A stretch of 64,000 bases of DNA from Antitrichia curtipendula (lineage: Eukaryota > Streptophyta > Bryopsida > Hypnales > Leucodontaceae), in the NCBI GenBank assembly GCA_951230915.1, contig OX579633.1, positions 7,538,145 to 7,602,144 on the forward strand. Direction: 5' to 3'. The notes under the pieces are model-generated. The model was given only the letters and a program-made list of their open reading frames with translations. It was not told the DNA's origin and did not search any database. Position 1 is the stretch's first letter. Every line of letters begins with the position of its first letter. Shown in pieces: positions 12,064 to 22,339 of this stretch. The translations under genes were made by a program, and so were the position numbers.

Positions 12064-15000
12064 TCAAAATAAGAAAGTGGAAAAACTGCCAGACGATACT
12101 GGTCTTGGTTCCATATCAACATCGGCCTCGTCATCAATAAAAAGACGGACGGGTCTACCAGAACATCTACCAGTGGACATGGAGGTGGGAGAAGATCCTA
12201 CCGCCTACAACACAGCAACTTCTGCATCCTACGGCGCCATAAAATAGTCTCTGTCCGGAGAATGTAGTAAAGAAATCACTCTGAGACAAACAAGTTTGTG
12301 TTAGTGAACTGATCACAAACAGGAAAATGAAACAAATTAGAATCAAGTAGAAAACGTACTTACTAAATCTGTTCTTTTTCGTGATATGCCGAATAGGGAC
12401 GTCCAGTGCAATCTCTGCTGGAGTCTCGGAAGCTTCAAGTGGAATTGGAGGTGTAGCTTCAACCTGGTCCAAGTGCTCCAACTTAGCCCGAAAGATCTCG
12501 ATGTCGTCTTCGAGGGCCACAATGTGACATCCAATAGCTTTTGCAAGCTCGAACAGAGTTACCTGAATTCGGATGAATCAATTTACATTTAGAAATGACT
12601 CGAAAAATGAGAGGAAAGACTATTTACCAGGAGAAGCATCACGATAGAAAAGACTACTCACCAAGAGAAGCGGATGCATCCAGGATGACGGATCCCGGCA
12701 TTGTAAAAGCCTCGATCAACATTTGAAGGAAAACTGGATCCTTCTCACGGGTGCCTCTCCACGGAACAGATCCATTCATGGATTGAGTGACCGCCGTAGT
12801 GAAATTGAACAACACATCAGTTTCAGCAACTCCCATTCCGAACTCCACTAGTGCTTGGTCGGTTGCAATCGTGAATTCGCTAGCATCCATGGCACGGTGA
12901 ATGAAGAGCTGAATACAGAATCCTTTGCTCTGAAAATGGACATTACAATGGAATTGAATTAGAACCAGGAGAAACTGTAGAATGCAGTGAAATCAAGTAT
13001 TGATTTGAAACAGTAGTTACCTTATACGTTGAATTGTAAAACGACGTAGAGGGCAGGTCATTAATTCCCCACCACTCTCGATGCAGAACGAAGTTGTAGC
13101 CATGTGCATAGGACAGCACATCGGTTCGGATCTTTGGAACATCTGGCACAAACAACAGAATTGCACCCGCACCGTGAAGAAAGTGTTCCACAAACTCAAA
13201 AAGACTTTCAGTGTGTTGCTCCAAGTACGCATTCCAGGCAGGGACATCGCCGAGGTTTGCCGAAATGGACGGAACCCAGAGGCCATCCTTGATATCGCCA
13301 TGAATCAAATCAAAGCCACTGTGCGGACAAGACTTATTCAAAGCCTTTTCACCGACTTCTTCCTTGACCTAGAGATTACAGAAGGTGGAATTGATTAATT
13401 CATACTTAACAGAAGTACCATAGAATCCCGTCTGCCTCTAAACGCACAGGAATTAGTGAAAAAAATGTGGTGAGTGAAAAGACAAACCTTGAGAACAAAC
13501 TTGTTCACCGTGTCAAGGCAAATGTGCACCTCCGGAAGAGCCTCCATAATCTGAGAGAGGCTGGTATTCTGTACACAGACACTGGATTTGACTGAAGATC
13601 CTGACGCCGAAGCCGATACCCAAGAGGCGACTGCGCTCTTGAGCTTGTGCGTTATAAACGACAGCGGGCTAAAGAGGCCAAGAAGAGAAGGAACATGCGG
13701 ATTACGAGCACCACTAGGAGTGAGCTGCGAAGGCCTGGGCAGAACAACCTCCATCGCCTCCATTTCCGTATCTTCACCCGGGGTTGGAACCGCAGTCTTC
13801 TTGGCACTCCCCAAAGCCATAACATCACTCTCCAGTGCGGCCGCAGCATCTGAGGCAGCCTTCTTCTTCGCTTCTTCCTCTGCTTTCCTCTTTGAGCCCC
13901 TTGTCTTCTTAGCAAGCGCCTCTTTACGCGGAGTATTGTGAATCGTCTTCAGCCTAGCCGAATCGGGTTGCACCGTGTTCCTCAAATCAATCTCAAAGTG
14001 CAGAGGATTGTTCAAAGGGCAGTCAATATACCACCCACAGACTTCCCAGTGCTCTTTCTTCCACTTTCTTGCGATCTCATCCGATATCATACAATTCTCG
14101 GCACGTTTGTCCAAGTAGCTTGGGAAGAATGACGGGGTCTTTGATGTGGCATTCCTTGCATACAACACAAACTTGAAATACCAGTATAGAACCCTCGCGA
14201 CAGCCTTGTCAAGACCGACCTGAAACTCAGGAGGATGATTCTTGTGAACTCCTTTGCCATCAAAGACATGGGAGAATGTTGTATCCCAAAGCTGGATACG
14301 ATTTTGCTCCACATAATCAGCAATGCGAGGAATTGGATTTTCCCCAGGCGGTTGATAATTGATTGTGACATCCAGCTCAGAAAGAGTCGCATCGAACAAT
14401 TCCTGCACCGCACTTGCCAACTACAACAGGGAATTAGTGACAACTCATAGACGGCCGCATCAAGTTAATGAAATTAACAGAACATGGAGACACCGTACCT
14501 GAGCCCACCACGTGGTCTTGTAAAGCCAGTCGGGAAATGCATGATCCGGGAACTTGCTTTTTGGGAACCTCATTGCTTCACGAAGCGAGGCAAGTTTGTT
14601 CCACCGCTCCAGCCATTTGACCTTCACTGCCGCGTCCATGACCGAGGTTGAAAGATACCACAACTTCTCTTGGGACATCTCCGGGTTGTCTTCTCGGTTC
14701 TCATAATGAATCCTAACTTGTTCCAGGAACTGCGGAGTTTGCCTTGGGTCAGCAATGGGGAGTTGTTTCTTCACATCAGATGACGTATCCTTCTTCACTT
14801 TATCCACGGCCTTCCCAATGACATCGTACAGCTTCCCCGTAGTCCATTCACTTGATTTCTCCGGATACTTTTCCTTGAATCTCTTGGTGGCGTAAGCTAC
14901 TGCCTCGCCCAACTCTTGCTGCAAGACAACGGACAAGGCGACAGAAAGAGTAAATTTTGGAGAAATATAAGAATTATGTTGCAAAACAATGAAATTCTCA

Positions 15001-16258
15001 ATCCGACTACCGCAGCAGAAAAAGGAAGTGCACTGGATTTGGAGTGCCGATATCGGCAGCCTCTTTGGTGGTGTCCCAGACAGCTGAACATATTGAACCA
15101 CCGAGAGAGGTGCCGATATCAGCACTCCATTTTCAGAGTCTCACACCAAACAAAAGACGTCACCAAACAGCGATAAAGTCCCAAAATCATCAAGCATGAT
15201 AACGGGCCGTACTTGATAGAGAACGCTTATGAGCTTGTCAAGCGTCAACGTGTACCAAGTTCGGGTCTTCGACCTCTGCTTCTTTTCGGCGTCAGCTAGC
15301 TCTTCAGTGGTAACTAGATTCTCGTAATAGGATAAAGGTTGGCCAGCTATACTCTGAAGCCGGTAGAGTTTGTGTACAAGGTTTAACTTCACATGGCAGG
15401 TCTGGTTTCTCATGTTTCAGCAATTGAGAGTAAGAACATAAGAGCAGACATACTTCACAGTAAACGAGCAAGAGAAAAGGGCACTGGCTCGTGGATTACT
15501 AGTTCACTTGGTGCAACGCGGTGAGGAGTGGCCCAATCTGGCCTTCCACCTCCAGAACAATTGATTCGACCACATAATGCCATGACGGGTCGTCTCTATG
15601 GTCTCTGTTAATTATTGGCAGCCAGGTCGCAAGCCGATGGTTGCCGTCCCAGACGAAGAACATCTTTCCCGAGAATTGCTTCCAGGCGTCTTCCTTCTGA
15701 AGCTCCTTCTCGAAATTCTCATTTGCCTCAACCCATAACGGACTCCAACTAGCCAAATCCTTGTCTGTCACGTCCAGCGTTTTGCCCTCGTTGTTCTGCA
15801 AGGCGACATAGAAAACATCGTGCCCGTCCATGTATCCTATACTTACAAAATGTGCACCCAGTGCCATCACTTCGTTCTTCAGGTAGGATCGAACAGCAGC
15901 TAGAGCTTTCACTCGACAGAGCGGGATGTTGAGCTTAGACTTCTCCCTTGGCGTGAATCGCAGCCTGTCCAAGACAATGTTCGTATTCACCGACTCCTGG
16001 ACAACCATCTTGTCCATTTCCCTCCCAAGCTCCTCGGTGGTCATCTCAATTGACGCTTTTTCCACTTCATGAGTATGTTGGGATGTCTCGACATCCTCGT
16101 CACCCACTTCCTCTGCGAAACAGTTACCGTTAGCCAGGGGAGAAGAAAGCACATAACCTGACAGAACCAGGTTTAGGATTCGCATCCGACTCGTGAATTT
16201 CTGGTTGCGACGAGGATTGCAGCCTATCCCTTACCGACTCCCTTTCAGGATCGGTCAT
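12064..16258 (-). CDS. ParB-like plus degenerate DNA-methyltransferase-like protein, copy 1
   Basis: Supported minus-strand exons are 15508-16112, 15213-15401, 14499-14918, 13488-14420, 13021-13368, 12662-12929, 12364-12562 and 12064-12197, preceded by a short exon with an ATG at 16258. All but one junction agree in phase, giving about 1,050 codons. The first large exon has LDRLRF and then VWDGNHRLATWLP (near 15631-15656), the fold signature of ParB/sulfiredoxin-like domains. Exon 13488-14420 has an unknown middle domain (YWYFKF, VCGWYIDCPL) and a basic, probably coiled-coil and nuclear-targeting stretch (KKTRGSKRKAEEEAKKK). The last exons resemble a permuted beta-class DNA methyltransferase: a motif-IV position (FDLIHGDIKDGL), W-G-x-R-E-K-D-P, motif I as SVILDASASLG, then HIVALEDDIEIF like the acidic motif-II loop. 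The canonical DPPY and FxGxG residues are missing, so catalysis is doubtful. The junction 12662/12562 is one base out of phase with canonical sites. Function unknown. Confidence 0.72.
12610..12690 (-). repeat. duplicated exon end and splice donor in copy 1
   Basis: Read on the minus strand, GATGCATCCGCTTCTCTTG|GTGAGTAGTCTTTTC is followed some 20 bases on by GATGCTTCTCCTG|GTAAATAGTCTTTCC. Both would end an exon in phase 1 and both go on to TAG in the intron. This looks like a small tandem duplication of the 3' end of the methyltransferase motif-I exon with its donor. It sits at the one junction in the gene where canonical splicing does not keep frame. Confidence 0.55.
15041..15128. repeat. intronic hairpin, 32-bp inverted arms
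   Basis: The left arm 15041-15072 and the right arm 15097-15128 are inverted copies with about 28 of 33 positions paired around a 24-base loop. Each arm holds the near-palindrome GTGCCGATATCGGCA or a one-base variant. The hairpin lies in the intron between exons 15213-15401 and 14499-14918. The same motif recurs in the tandem repeats at 16.3 kb and in the transposase intron at 26.76 kb. It could be a MITE relic or a small-RNA-like foldback. Confidence 0.75.
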
Positions 16259-16320
16259 GTCCGCCGAATGTGTTGCACGAAGGAGAAAAAATAGCCAATT
16301 TGAGTAGTAATCGCACTGTA

Positions 16321-16567
16321 AAGCCCCCATGGAGGCAGCGCAGACGTCGGCACCACCTCCATGAGGTTGCTTCAACAAAACGAAGCCCCCCCATGGAGGC
16401 AGCGCAGACGTCGGCACCACCTCCATGAGGTTGCTTCAACAAAAAGAAGCGCCCCCATGGGGGCAGTGCCAATGTCGGCACTACCTCCATGGGGGGGCTT
16501 CAAAAAAAAGAAGCGCCCCCGTGGGGGCAGTGCCGATGTCGGCACCACCTCCATGAGGGTGCTTCTT
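16321..16567. repeat. 62-63-bp minisatellite, four units
   Basis: Four GC-rich units starting with GCCCCCATGGAGGCAG or a variant and containing the core GACGTCGGCACCACCTCCATG. Each unit carries inverted CCATGGAGG..CCTCCATGG segments, so each can fold on itself. The array lies directly 5' of the copy-1 ATG at 16258, and its core resembles the arms of the hairpin at 15.04 kb. The array leaves long open frames in several frames on both strands, and these are artefacts. Confidence 0.85.
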
Positions 16568-16599
16568 TTTTTGAATACAAATGCCATTCATTGCACATA

Positions 16600-16742
16600 T
16601 GAGTATTTAGAAAACATGCACCAAGCTTCTGAACTTTATCTCCTGTGGTGTCCGTTCCCTCTTCCTCGTTCCGCTTTTTCTGCCACTCCAGTTCCGCCTT
16701 CTCTATGCTGGTTGGTGACAGATTTGCGCCTTCACTGTCCAT
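16600..16742 (-). CDS. possible first exon of copy 1
   Basis: An ATG at 16742 opens MDSEGANLSPTSIEKAELEW and a charged stretch (QKKRNEEEGTDTTGDK) before the frame runs into low-quality sequence. The composition is protein-like and charged, unlike the repeats around it. It could be the true first exon of the ParB-like gene, with the 62-bp array lying in the first intron. The donor cannot be fixed by eye, and no homologue is recognised. Confidence 0.35.
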
Positions 16743-17044
16743 CTTGGCAGAACCTGCTGGAATCCAACATTCTGGTGAGGCTTCAATGAATTCATGAAAG
16801 TGATTGGTGGAACGGATAGCAAGGTAATCAATAAAATAAAGAATCGTTCCCGCAGACTTGACTAAATAGTATGAAACGAGCCAAGTGTATCGCCTTAGTT
16901 GACGCCTTCACTAAAACCTAAGGCTTGCGAATGAAGATGGAAATCCCTAAAGTGAATTTCTAGCAAATCAAACGAAATTATCGCGAGCATCCTAAACACG
17001 AAATGGAGAAACCTAAATCTTACGATTATCCCAACTCGGGATGT

Positions 17045-17740
17045 TGCAGAGTACCAGAATCTGGTGAGTTCCTGACCAGTATCCAAGCGTTTACAAGTAT
17101 CCGATCTGAGAGCAAGGGAGTATCTGTCCTTGGCGTATGTCCAAGCATAAAACGCTCTCGGATCCGATAGCAAAAGAGTACCTATCCGTGGCTTGTATCC
17201 AAGCATAAAGAAGTAACGGATCCGAGAGCAAAAGAGTACCGGGACATGACGTGTGTCCAAGCATAAAACGGGACCGGATCCGAGAGCAAAGGAGTACCGA
17301 TTCCCTGGCGTGTGTCCAAGCATATTGAAGTACAGGAACGGAGAGCATACGAGTACCGAGACCCTGGCGTGTGTCTAAGCATAATGAAGTACCGGAACGG
17401 AGAGCAAACGAGTATCGAGACCTTGGCGTGTGTCCAAGCATGAACAAGTACCGAAACGGAAAGCAAACGAGTACCGAGACCCTACGTGTGTGTAAGCATG
17501 AACAAGTCGCGGATCTAAGAGCTAAAGACTACTGATCCTTGACATGTTTCCAAACACTAACATTTGTGAGATCCGAGAGCTAAAGAGTACTGAAACCCTA
17601 CCGGTGTTCAAAGCATGAACAAGTTCCAGACCCGAGAGCTAAGGAGTCCCGATCCCTGGCGTGTGTCTAAGCATAAACCTGTGCGGCGTCCAAGAGCGAA
17701 AGAGTACTGAGATCGACAGCCAAGAGGAGTACCGAAACCC
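17045..17740. repeat. 58-59-bp minisatellite, about 12 units
   Basis: Repeats with the core 'gtgtgtccaagcataa', then 'cggatccgagagcaaa' and 'gagtaccg'. The core recurs at about 17141, 17199, 17257, 17316, 17375 and 17433, a period of 58-59, and becomes degenerate past 17500. All long minus-strand open frames here are products of the repeat. It is the second GC-rich array on the 5' side of copy 1. Confidence 0.85.
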
Positions 17741-18400
17741 TAGCACGTGTCGTCAAGGAGAATCCCGAACCCAATCGTCAACGCCGTCCGAGAATCGCAT
17801 ACCCTGGCCCGACTAGTTCAACCTGTCGCGTAACAAACCCCTGATGCCTTGCTCAGATTGTGGCTCCTGGACAGATACGAATACTTTCATAATTGGTGAT
17901 GCTTCCATAGGAACCAGCCATGTAAAGTCACTCCGGACAACAAACCAAAAATTTATTTCCACTACTATTCGTTTCTCCTTTCCCTGATGATATTTTCACT
18001 GGAAGCGTGTCTATCTCGAATTAATTCTATTTTCCGTGCATGTCTATGCTCAATCGTTTGTGAAGCCTCGCGAATAACATTCTTGCCTTTTGGTTAGTGC
18101 TTACTGGCCAATAAGACCAGGATTGGCGAACTCTAAAATAAATTCCGACGTCTCCCAATAGACTCGAAACTCAAGTCTACTTAATTCACAATCCCACTAA
18201 TTACTCAACTCTTGAAACTTCTAGTGTCATAGATCACTCTCTCGGCCTCACCTGTTCTAGCATTTCGAATTAGAAGTTACTTCTCTGGAAACCATCTTTA
18301 GCGTTTGAGATCCTACAAAGCTGTCGAATATCTCTAAATGTCCTTACTACTTCAAATATGACGCGGGTTGTCTTCCTGAAGTGGTAAATTCTTTAGCAAC
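17741..18400. other. no gene seen
   Basis: Non-repetitive sequence of moderate GC content between the 58-bp array and the open frame at 18401. I see no open frame, hairpin or terminal repeat that I can support. If the open frame at 18841 is a first exon, part of this would be its intron. Confidence 0.3.
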
Positions 18401-18841
18401 TCACGCTTGCAATGCGTTTGCAGAAGATACTTGTGATAACACCTTACAAATCACCAACAATGATGAGAGGAAACCAACCAAAAATTTAATCGTCACAATA
18501 CCTTGCTCTCTAGTGCCCTTTCTACTCGATCGCTTGCCACGATCCCCAGCACACTCATCAGGAGAACTTCCACTTTTGCTGCTAGCTGGGGAGGACTTCT
18601 CTGGAAGTTCTGCCCCCATCGTCTCCTCTGCAATTTCTGTAAGGCTAGCTGAAGGAAGACCCTGCAGTTCGCTATCTAATGGTTCTCCGCTACCAAATTG
18701 AAGGACTCTAACTGTCTCTCCTACATCAGCTATGCGACAATGTGACCGCAACTCCCTCATAATCCGAGACTTCTTCAAACGCTTCTGGTCTGTAAAATAC
18801 AAAGCTTGTCGTTTTCGTCTCTTCGGCATTCTGAAGGACAT
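18401..18841 (-). CDS. hypothetical protein, basic N-terminus, likely first exon
   Basis: An ATG at 18841 opens MSFRMPKRRKRQALYFTDQK, a strongly basic start with likely nuclear-targeting clusters. Acidic and serine-rich sequence follows (ELPEKSSPASSKSGSSPDEC) and then a second basic cluster (RGKRSSRKGTREQG). At that point a donor-like G|GTATTG occurs (about 18500), and the residues beyond it become hydrophobic and look intronic. I therefore read this as a first coding exon of about 113 codons whose partner exons are not identified. It could belong to the ParB-like gene downstream on the same strand or be a separate or dead gene. No family is recognised. Confidence 0.4.
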   Translation of the reverse strand: MSFRMPKRRKRQALYFTDQKRLKKSRIMRELRSHCRIADVGETVRVLQFGSGEPLDSELQGLPSASLTEIAEETMGAELPEKSSPASSKSGSSPDECAGDRGKRSSRKGTREQGIVTIKFLVGFLSSLLVICKVLSQVSSANALQA

Positions 18842-19528
18842 AGGAATTGATTGTCAGCTCCACTCCCCACAATACTTATTACCCTAATTCTATTTATACA
18901 TCATAATACCTATGTTGGTATTATGTCAAGTGCTTGCGCCATAATGACTTAGTTCTACAGCCCAACAGGATGTTAGGGATCAATGGATCATGTTAGGAAC
19001 ACCAATGGCATGCAGCCATTCTCACGGGCCGATGTCCACTAATGACAGTTTGGTATATTCAAACCCGTAGCGCCGTCATGACTGATTTATTATGAAAATG
19101 AATATCGTAAAGGCAGTTGCCGTTCTTAAGAGTTGGTCCCGCCACCAATTCGATGTTTGAATATTCTGACACTTCAATTGACGGTTGTTTGGGGGGAGGT
19201 CAAATTATGGAAGATTTACTAGTTAAGAGCCTACTTGCTTCTAATTACGTGTGCAGTAGTTCTAGCTGTTCATAGACTAATTGCCTTTTTAATAATAATT
19301 TCAAAAACTGCTCTTATGACCACGCATACTTTGAGAATTTAGTCTAATGAGACACTTTGTTGTCTGTGCAGGATCAATAGATATGTCGCCGGTTCCAATT
19401 GGCTGCAGATCCAACAATGTCCATTGTAACTAGGAACGGATACTATTTGAATGGAACGTGAACCACCAAATTCGGTTCAGTAATACAATGCCTTCTTGTA
19501 CTACTAAATGGTGGCATGTCTCTGGTTA

Positions 19529-20458
19529 TTAACCCCTACAGGACCAAGGCCATTTTTCTGCCAAAAAACACTCAAAACTGCCATTTCTATAGCAAAGAGT
19601 AAAAAGAATTGAAAATTGTTTTTCTTTCACATTTAACCGTAGGATCTTATACCTAACTAGTATGAAAATGTATGGAAAAAATTTCAGAATTTTTGACCGC
19701 ACAGATTGCAAGATATCTGCGTTTAAAGTGAAAAAAACAAGTTTTTCAGCACACTGCGGGACTAGATTTTATGACTTTGAACATTTTTAACTTAAATATT
19801 TTGCACTACAGAGTTTTGAGCTTTTAATCTTTATAGTGGAGAATTGAGTTGAGAGTCTAGGGGAAAAAAGAAAATCCAAAAAAACTTAATTTTCATTATT
19901 AAAGAAATTGTTAAGTAGAAGTAGGTACAAGATAGAAAGAAAATCTAAAATATTAATATCTTTTATATGGAATTAAAAATCACTAATCCCAATGGTGAGA
20001 TTGTTCTAGCAAAAAAACTAAACCTTATGGAACTTTTTTTTTTGAAAAATTATAAAATTACATTCAGAAATGAATCCTACAAGTTATTTTTTCAGGAAGA
20101 TGCTCTAAGTGCCCGAAAAACAAGCTTGTCCATAACATTCTCATAAAAAATCCAAATGAAATGAATCAAAGCTTTTCAGATAGACAAAAATATAATCTAC
20201 AAGAAAAAAAAATTAGAAAAAAAAAAAAAAAAAATTGTAAATTTTTTTTGCTGCCCCTCGACCCCTGTTTTGAGCTTATTTGGGCATAACTTTTTTTCCC
20301 GGGCACCGATTGTGAAAAAAAATTATATTCCCATAAAGCTAATCAGATTTTCTACCTCCAAAAAAAGTTTCAAAAAATCAGGAGAAAATTTCAGCTCGTA
20401 GGTACCTGCCCGAAAACCCATTTGTCCCCCGAGGGGACAATGGTCTTTTAGGGGTTAA
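19529..20458. mobile_element. TTAA-flanked non-autonomous element, full length (922 bp)
   Basis: TTAA at 19529-19532 is followed by CCCCTACAGGACC. The right end is GGTCTTTTAGGGG followed by TTAA at 20455-20458. The ends form an imperfect inverted repeat (CCCCTA..TAGGGG). Just inside the right end lies the palindrome TTGTCCCCCGAGGGGACAA. The interior is AT-rich and non-coding. TTAA target duplication with C-rich termini is the hallmark of piggyBac-type transposition, so this may be a MITE driven by such a transposase. No transposase is present. Confidence 0.72.
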
Positions 20459-20584
20459 ATGAAATGACTAAATTGACGTAGTCCTCAAACACTACGTTTC
20501 TTATTCAAGGAATTCGATAGCTACATTTTTCATTTCCTTGTTCTGCATGTTTGTTGTATTCCCTCCTTCAGATTCAGGATTGCC

Positions 20585-20896
20585 ATGTCTACTTTGGAAG
20601 ATGCCATCCTCAATACGGTTCTAATTCGAGGAGATGGATTGACAGTGCCGATTTCTTTTGGCGTAGAGGAGGATGGCCTCGCTAGAGTTATAGGTTCTCG
20701 TTTGGCTTCTAGGTTTCAGATTGTGGAAAGTACTTTGCATTTGGATTTGGACATTATTGACCCAGTCTCGAGGCAAGTCACTCACACTGTAGCGCAGATG
20801 TTTGTGGGCGCAAGATTACCCACCCTCGGTAATCGGGCGAACACCGACCAGGTTCTATGCCGTTATCCACCTTTTAAATATATGGGGGTGTTGTGA
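20585..20896 (+). CDS. hypothetical protein, 103 aa
   Basis: An ATG at 20585, preceded by a pyrimidine-rich stretch ending in CAG, opens MSTLEDAILNTVLIRGDGLT. The frame has balanced, protein-like composition with alternating hydrophobic and polar residues and ends at TGA 20894-20896. The last 15-20 residues look intronic, so the coding part may stop at a donor such as CAG|GTTCTA near 20850. No domain is recognised. It lies next to the repeat that starts at about 20905 and 3.9 kb upstream of the MULE-type transposase on the same strand, so it could be a piece of a transposon. Confidence 0.35.
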   Translation: MSTLEDAILNTVLIRGDGLTVPISFGVEEDGLARVIGSRLASRFQIVESTLHLDLDIIDPVSRQVTHTVAQMFVGARLPTLGNRANTDQVLCRYPPFKYMGVL

Positions 20897-21235
20897 GCGC
20901 GGTCCACTGTGCCTTCCAAGCAATGGATCTTTTTTGTGCTAACGTTTTCTAAGTGTCGTGGATGGCAGCAAATACTACTAGAATTGCATGGGTAATTAAC
21001 AAGCTGACTGTGATGAGCAAAGGTGATTGGTAATTCCTAGGTCTCTAACTGTCTATCCTATGTATCGGGTTGGCTGGATAGTTGGCGTCATTTCTAACGT
21101 CCCTAACTACGTGAGCGAGGAACCTTTACGTTCCTTCCATGAGTGCTGAAGACTATTGTTGGAGGTATGACACTTCTCTCAGAAGTTTCAACCCTACAGT
21201 TAATCCTAAGCTTAATTTTTTTCCTCTAATTTCCA

Positions 21236-21530
21236 ATTTCTAAATATAACTCTAGATTTTTACTCCTAAATTTAACTCTGGATTTTTATTCCTAAATTTA
21301 ACTCCCAATTTTTACTCAGAATTTTTAACTCTGGATTTTTACTCCTAAATTTAACTTCCAAATTTCTACCCCTAAATTTAACTCTGAATTTTTTACTCCT
21401 AAACTTAACTCTAAATTTTTACTCCTAAATTTAACTTCCAAATTTCTACCCCTAAATTTAACTCTGGATTTTTTACTCCTAAACTTAACTCTAAATTTTT
21501 ACTCCTAAATTTAACTCTGGGTCACTATTC
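21236..21530. repeat. minisatellite, T-rich, about 27-bp unit
   Basis: About ten units of 'tactcctaaatttaactctggattttt' with variants ('aacttccaaatttctacccc'). A higher-order duplication is visible because a block of about 82 bp recurs at about 21340 and 21420. It lies inside dispersed repeat A. Confidence 0.85.
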
Positions 21531-22339
21531 ACTTAAACAGGCTAATTAAGAAAAAAAAGAATCAATGCTAATAAGGAGAAACACCGAGTTTTGATTCAAG
21601 GACTTACCTCGTCACTACCGGGGTCGGAAATGTGCTCGTCTGCCTCCGCGCGCCCATTTCCATACTCCATGGTGGTCCTTGGGTCGTGGGATTTTTTCCC
21701 CAAGTTTACCACTTATGTTATAAAAATTGTAGATCCCGTGTGATCTAACCTCTTTCTTTCCCTTCCTCCTTCTTTCCTTCTCCTTTTCTTTCCCTTTCTC
21801 TCTTTCTACACTAACACTATTCTACCTAAGCTTTGATGGGTGTCTTACAACTATAGATTCGAACCCCAAGAAGTTTTAATGTCCCTCCTAACCTCTTACA
21901 CAACCTTGTCTTCGTGTCATCCTAATCCTACCTCCTAATGGTCACTATGAATTCTCGAGATTTCCCTCCTAACACCTACTTTAGCTAACCCTAGGTTACT
22001 ATTTATCATCTCTCTCATCACCTCTCCTATTTCATTCCAACTCCCCCTAAATCTCCTTCCATTCTTGCTAGTTTGAATTGGTGTGGAGAGAGAGATAGTA
22101 TGCGAGTCTTTTTGTATGCAGTTTTTTTTTTAATATCCCCGGATGTACGGCTTCTTTTCTCCCCCCCTCCCTTGTTTTCTTTGCAATCAAGGTTCTCTCC
22201 AATTAAGCTTGACCCCTAGTTTTTGGACTTCTTTTTCTAGACCAAGTTATGGGATTACTCAAAGACCCCGACTCCCCAGCTCTCTGGACCCCGACTCCCT
22301 GGACGCTCGGACCCCAACTAAGCCTCCCCCCCAACTGGA

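Noticed and set aside
16113..16185. Alternative start of copy 1 at the ATG at 16185, giving a signal-peptide-like N-terminus
   Set aside because: That frame runs through a pyrimidine-rich stretch ending in CGCAG that looks like the 3' end of an intron. The upstream ATG at 16258 opens a charged, protein-like exon instead. Not excluded without RNA data.
12064..16258. Bacterial or phage contamination as the source of the ParB/methyltransferase-like gene
   Set aside because: At least eight exons with GT..AG introns in matching phase, and a spliced paralogue in the same scaffold.
16130..16587. Open frames with repeated PPWGG and SWRWCR segments
   Set aside because: Products of the 62-bp minisatellite, in several frames on both strands.
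16895..17466. Three overlapping minus-strand open frames rich in LGHTP and YAWTHA
   Set aside because: They are the same 58-59-bp repeat read in three frames, with no protein-like constraint.
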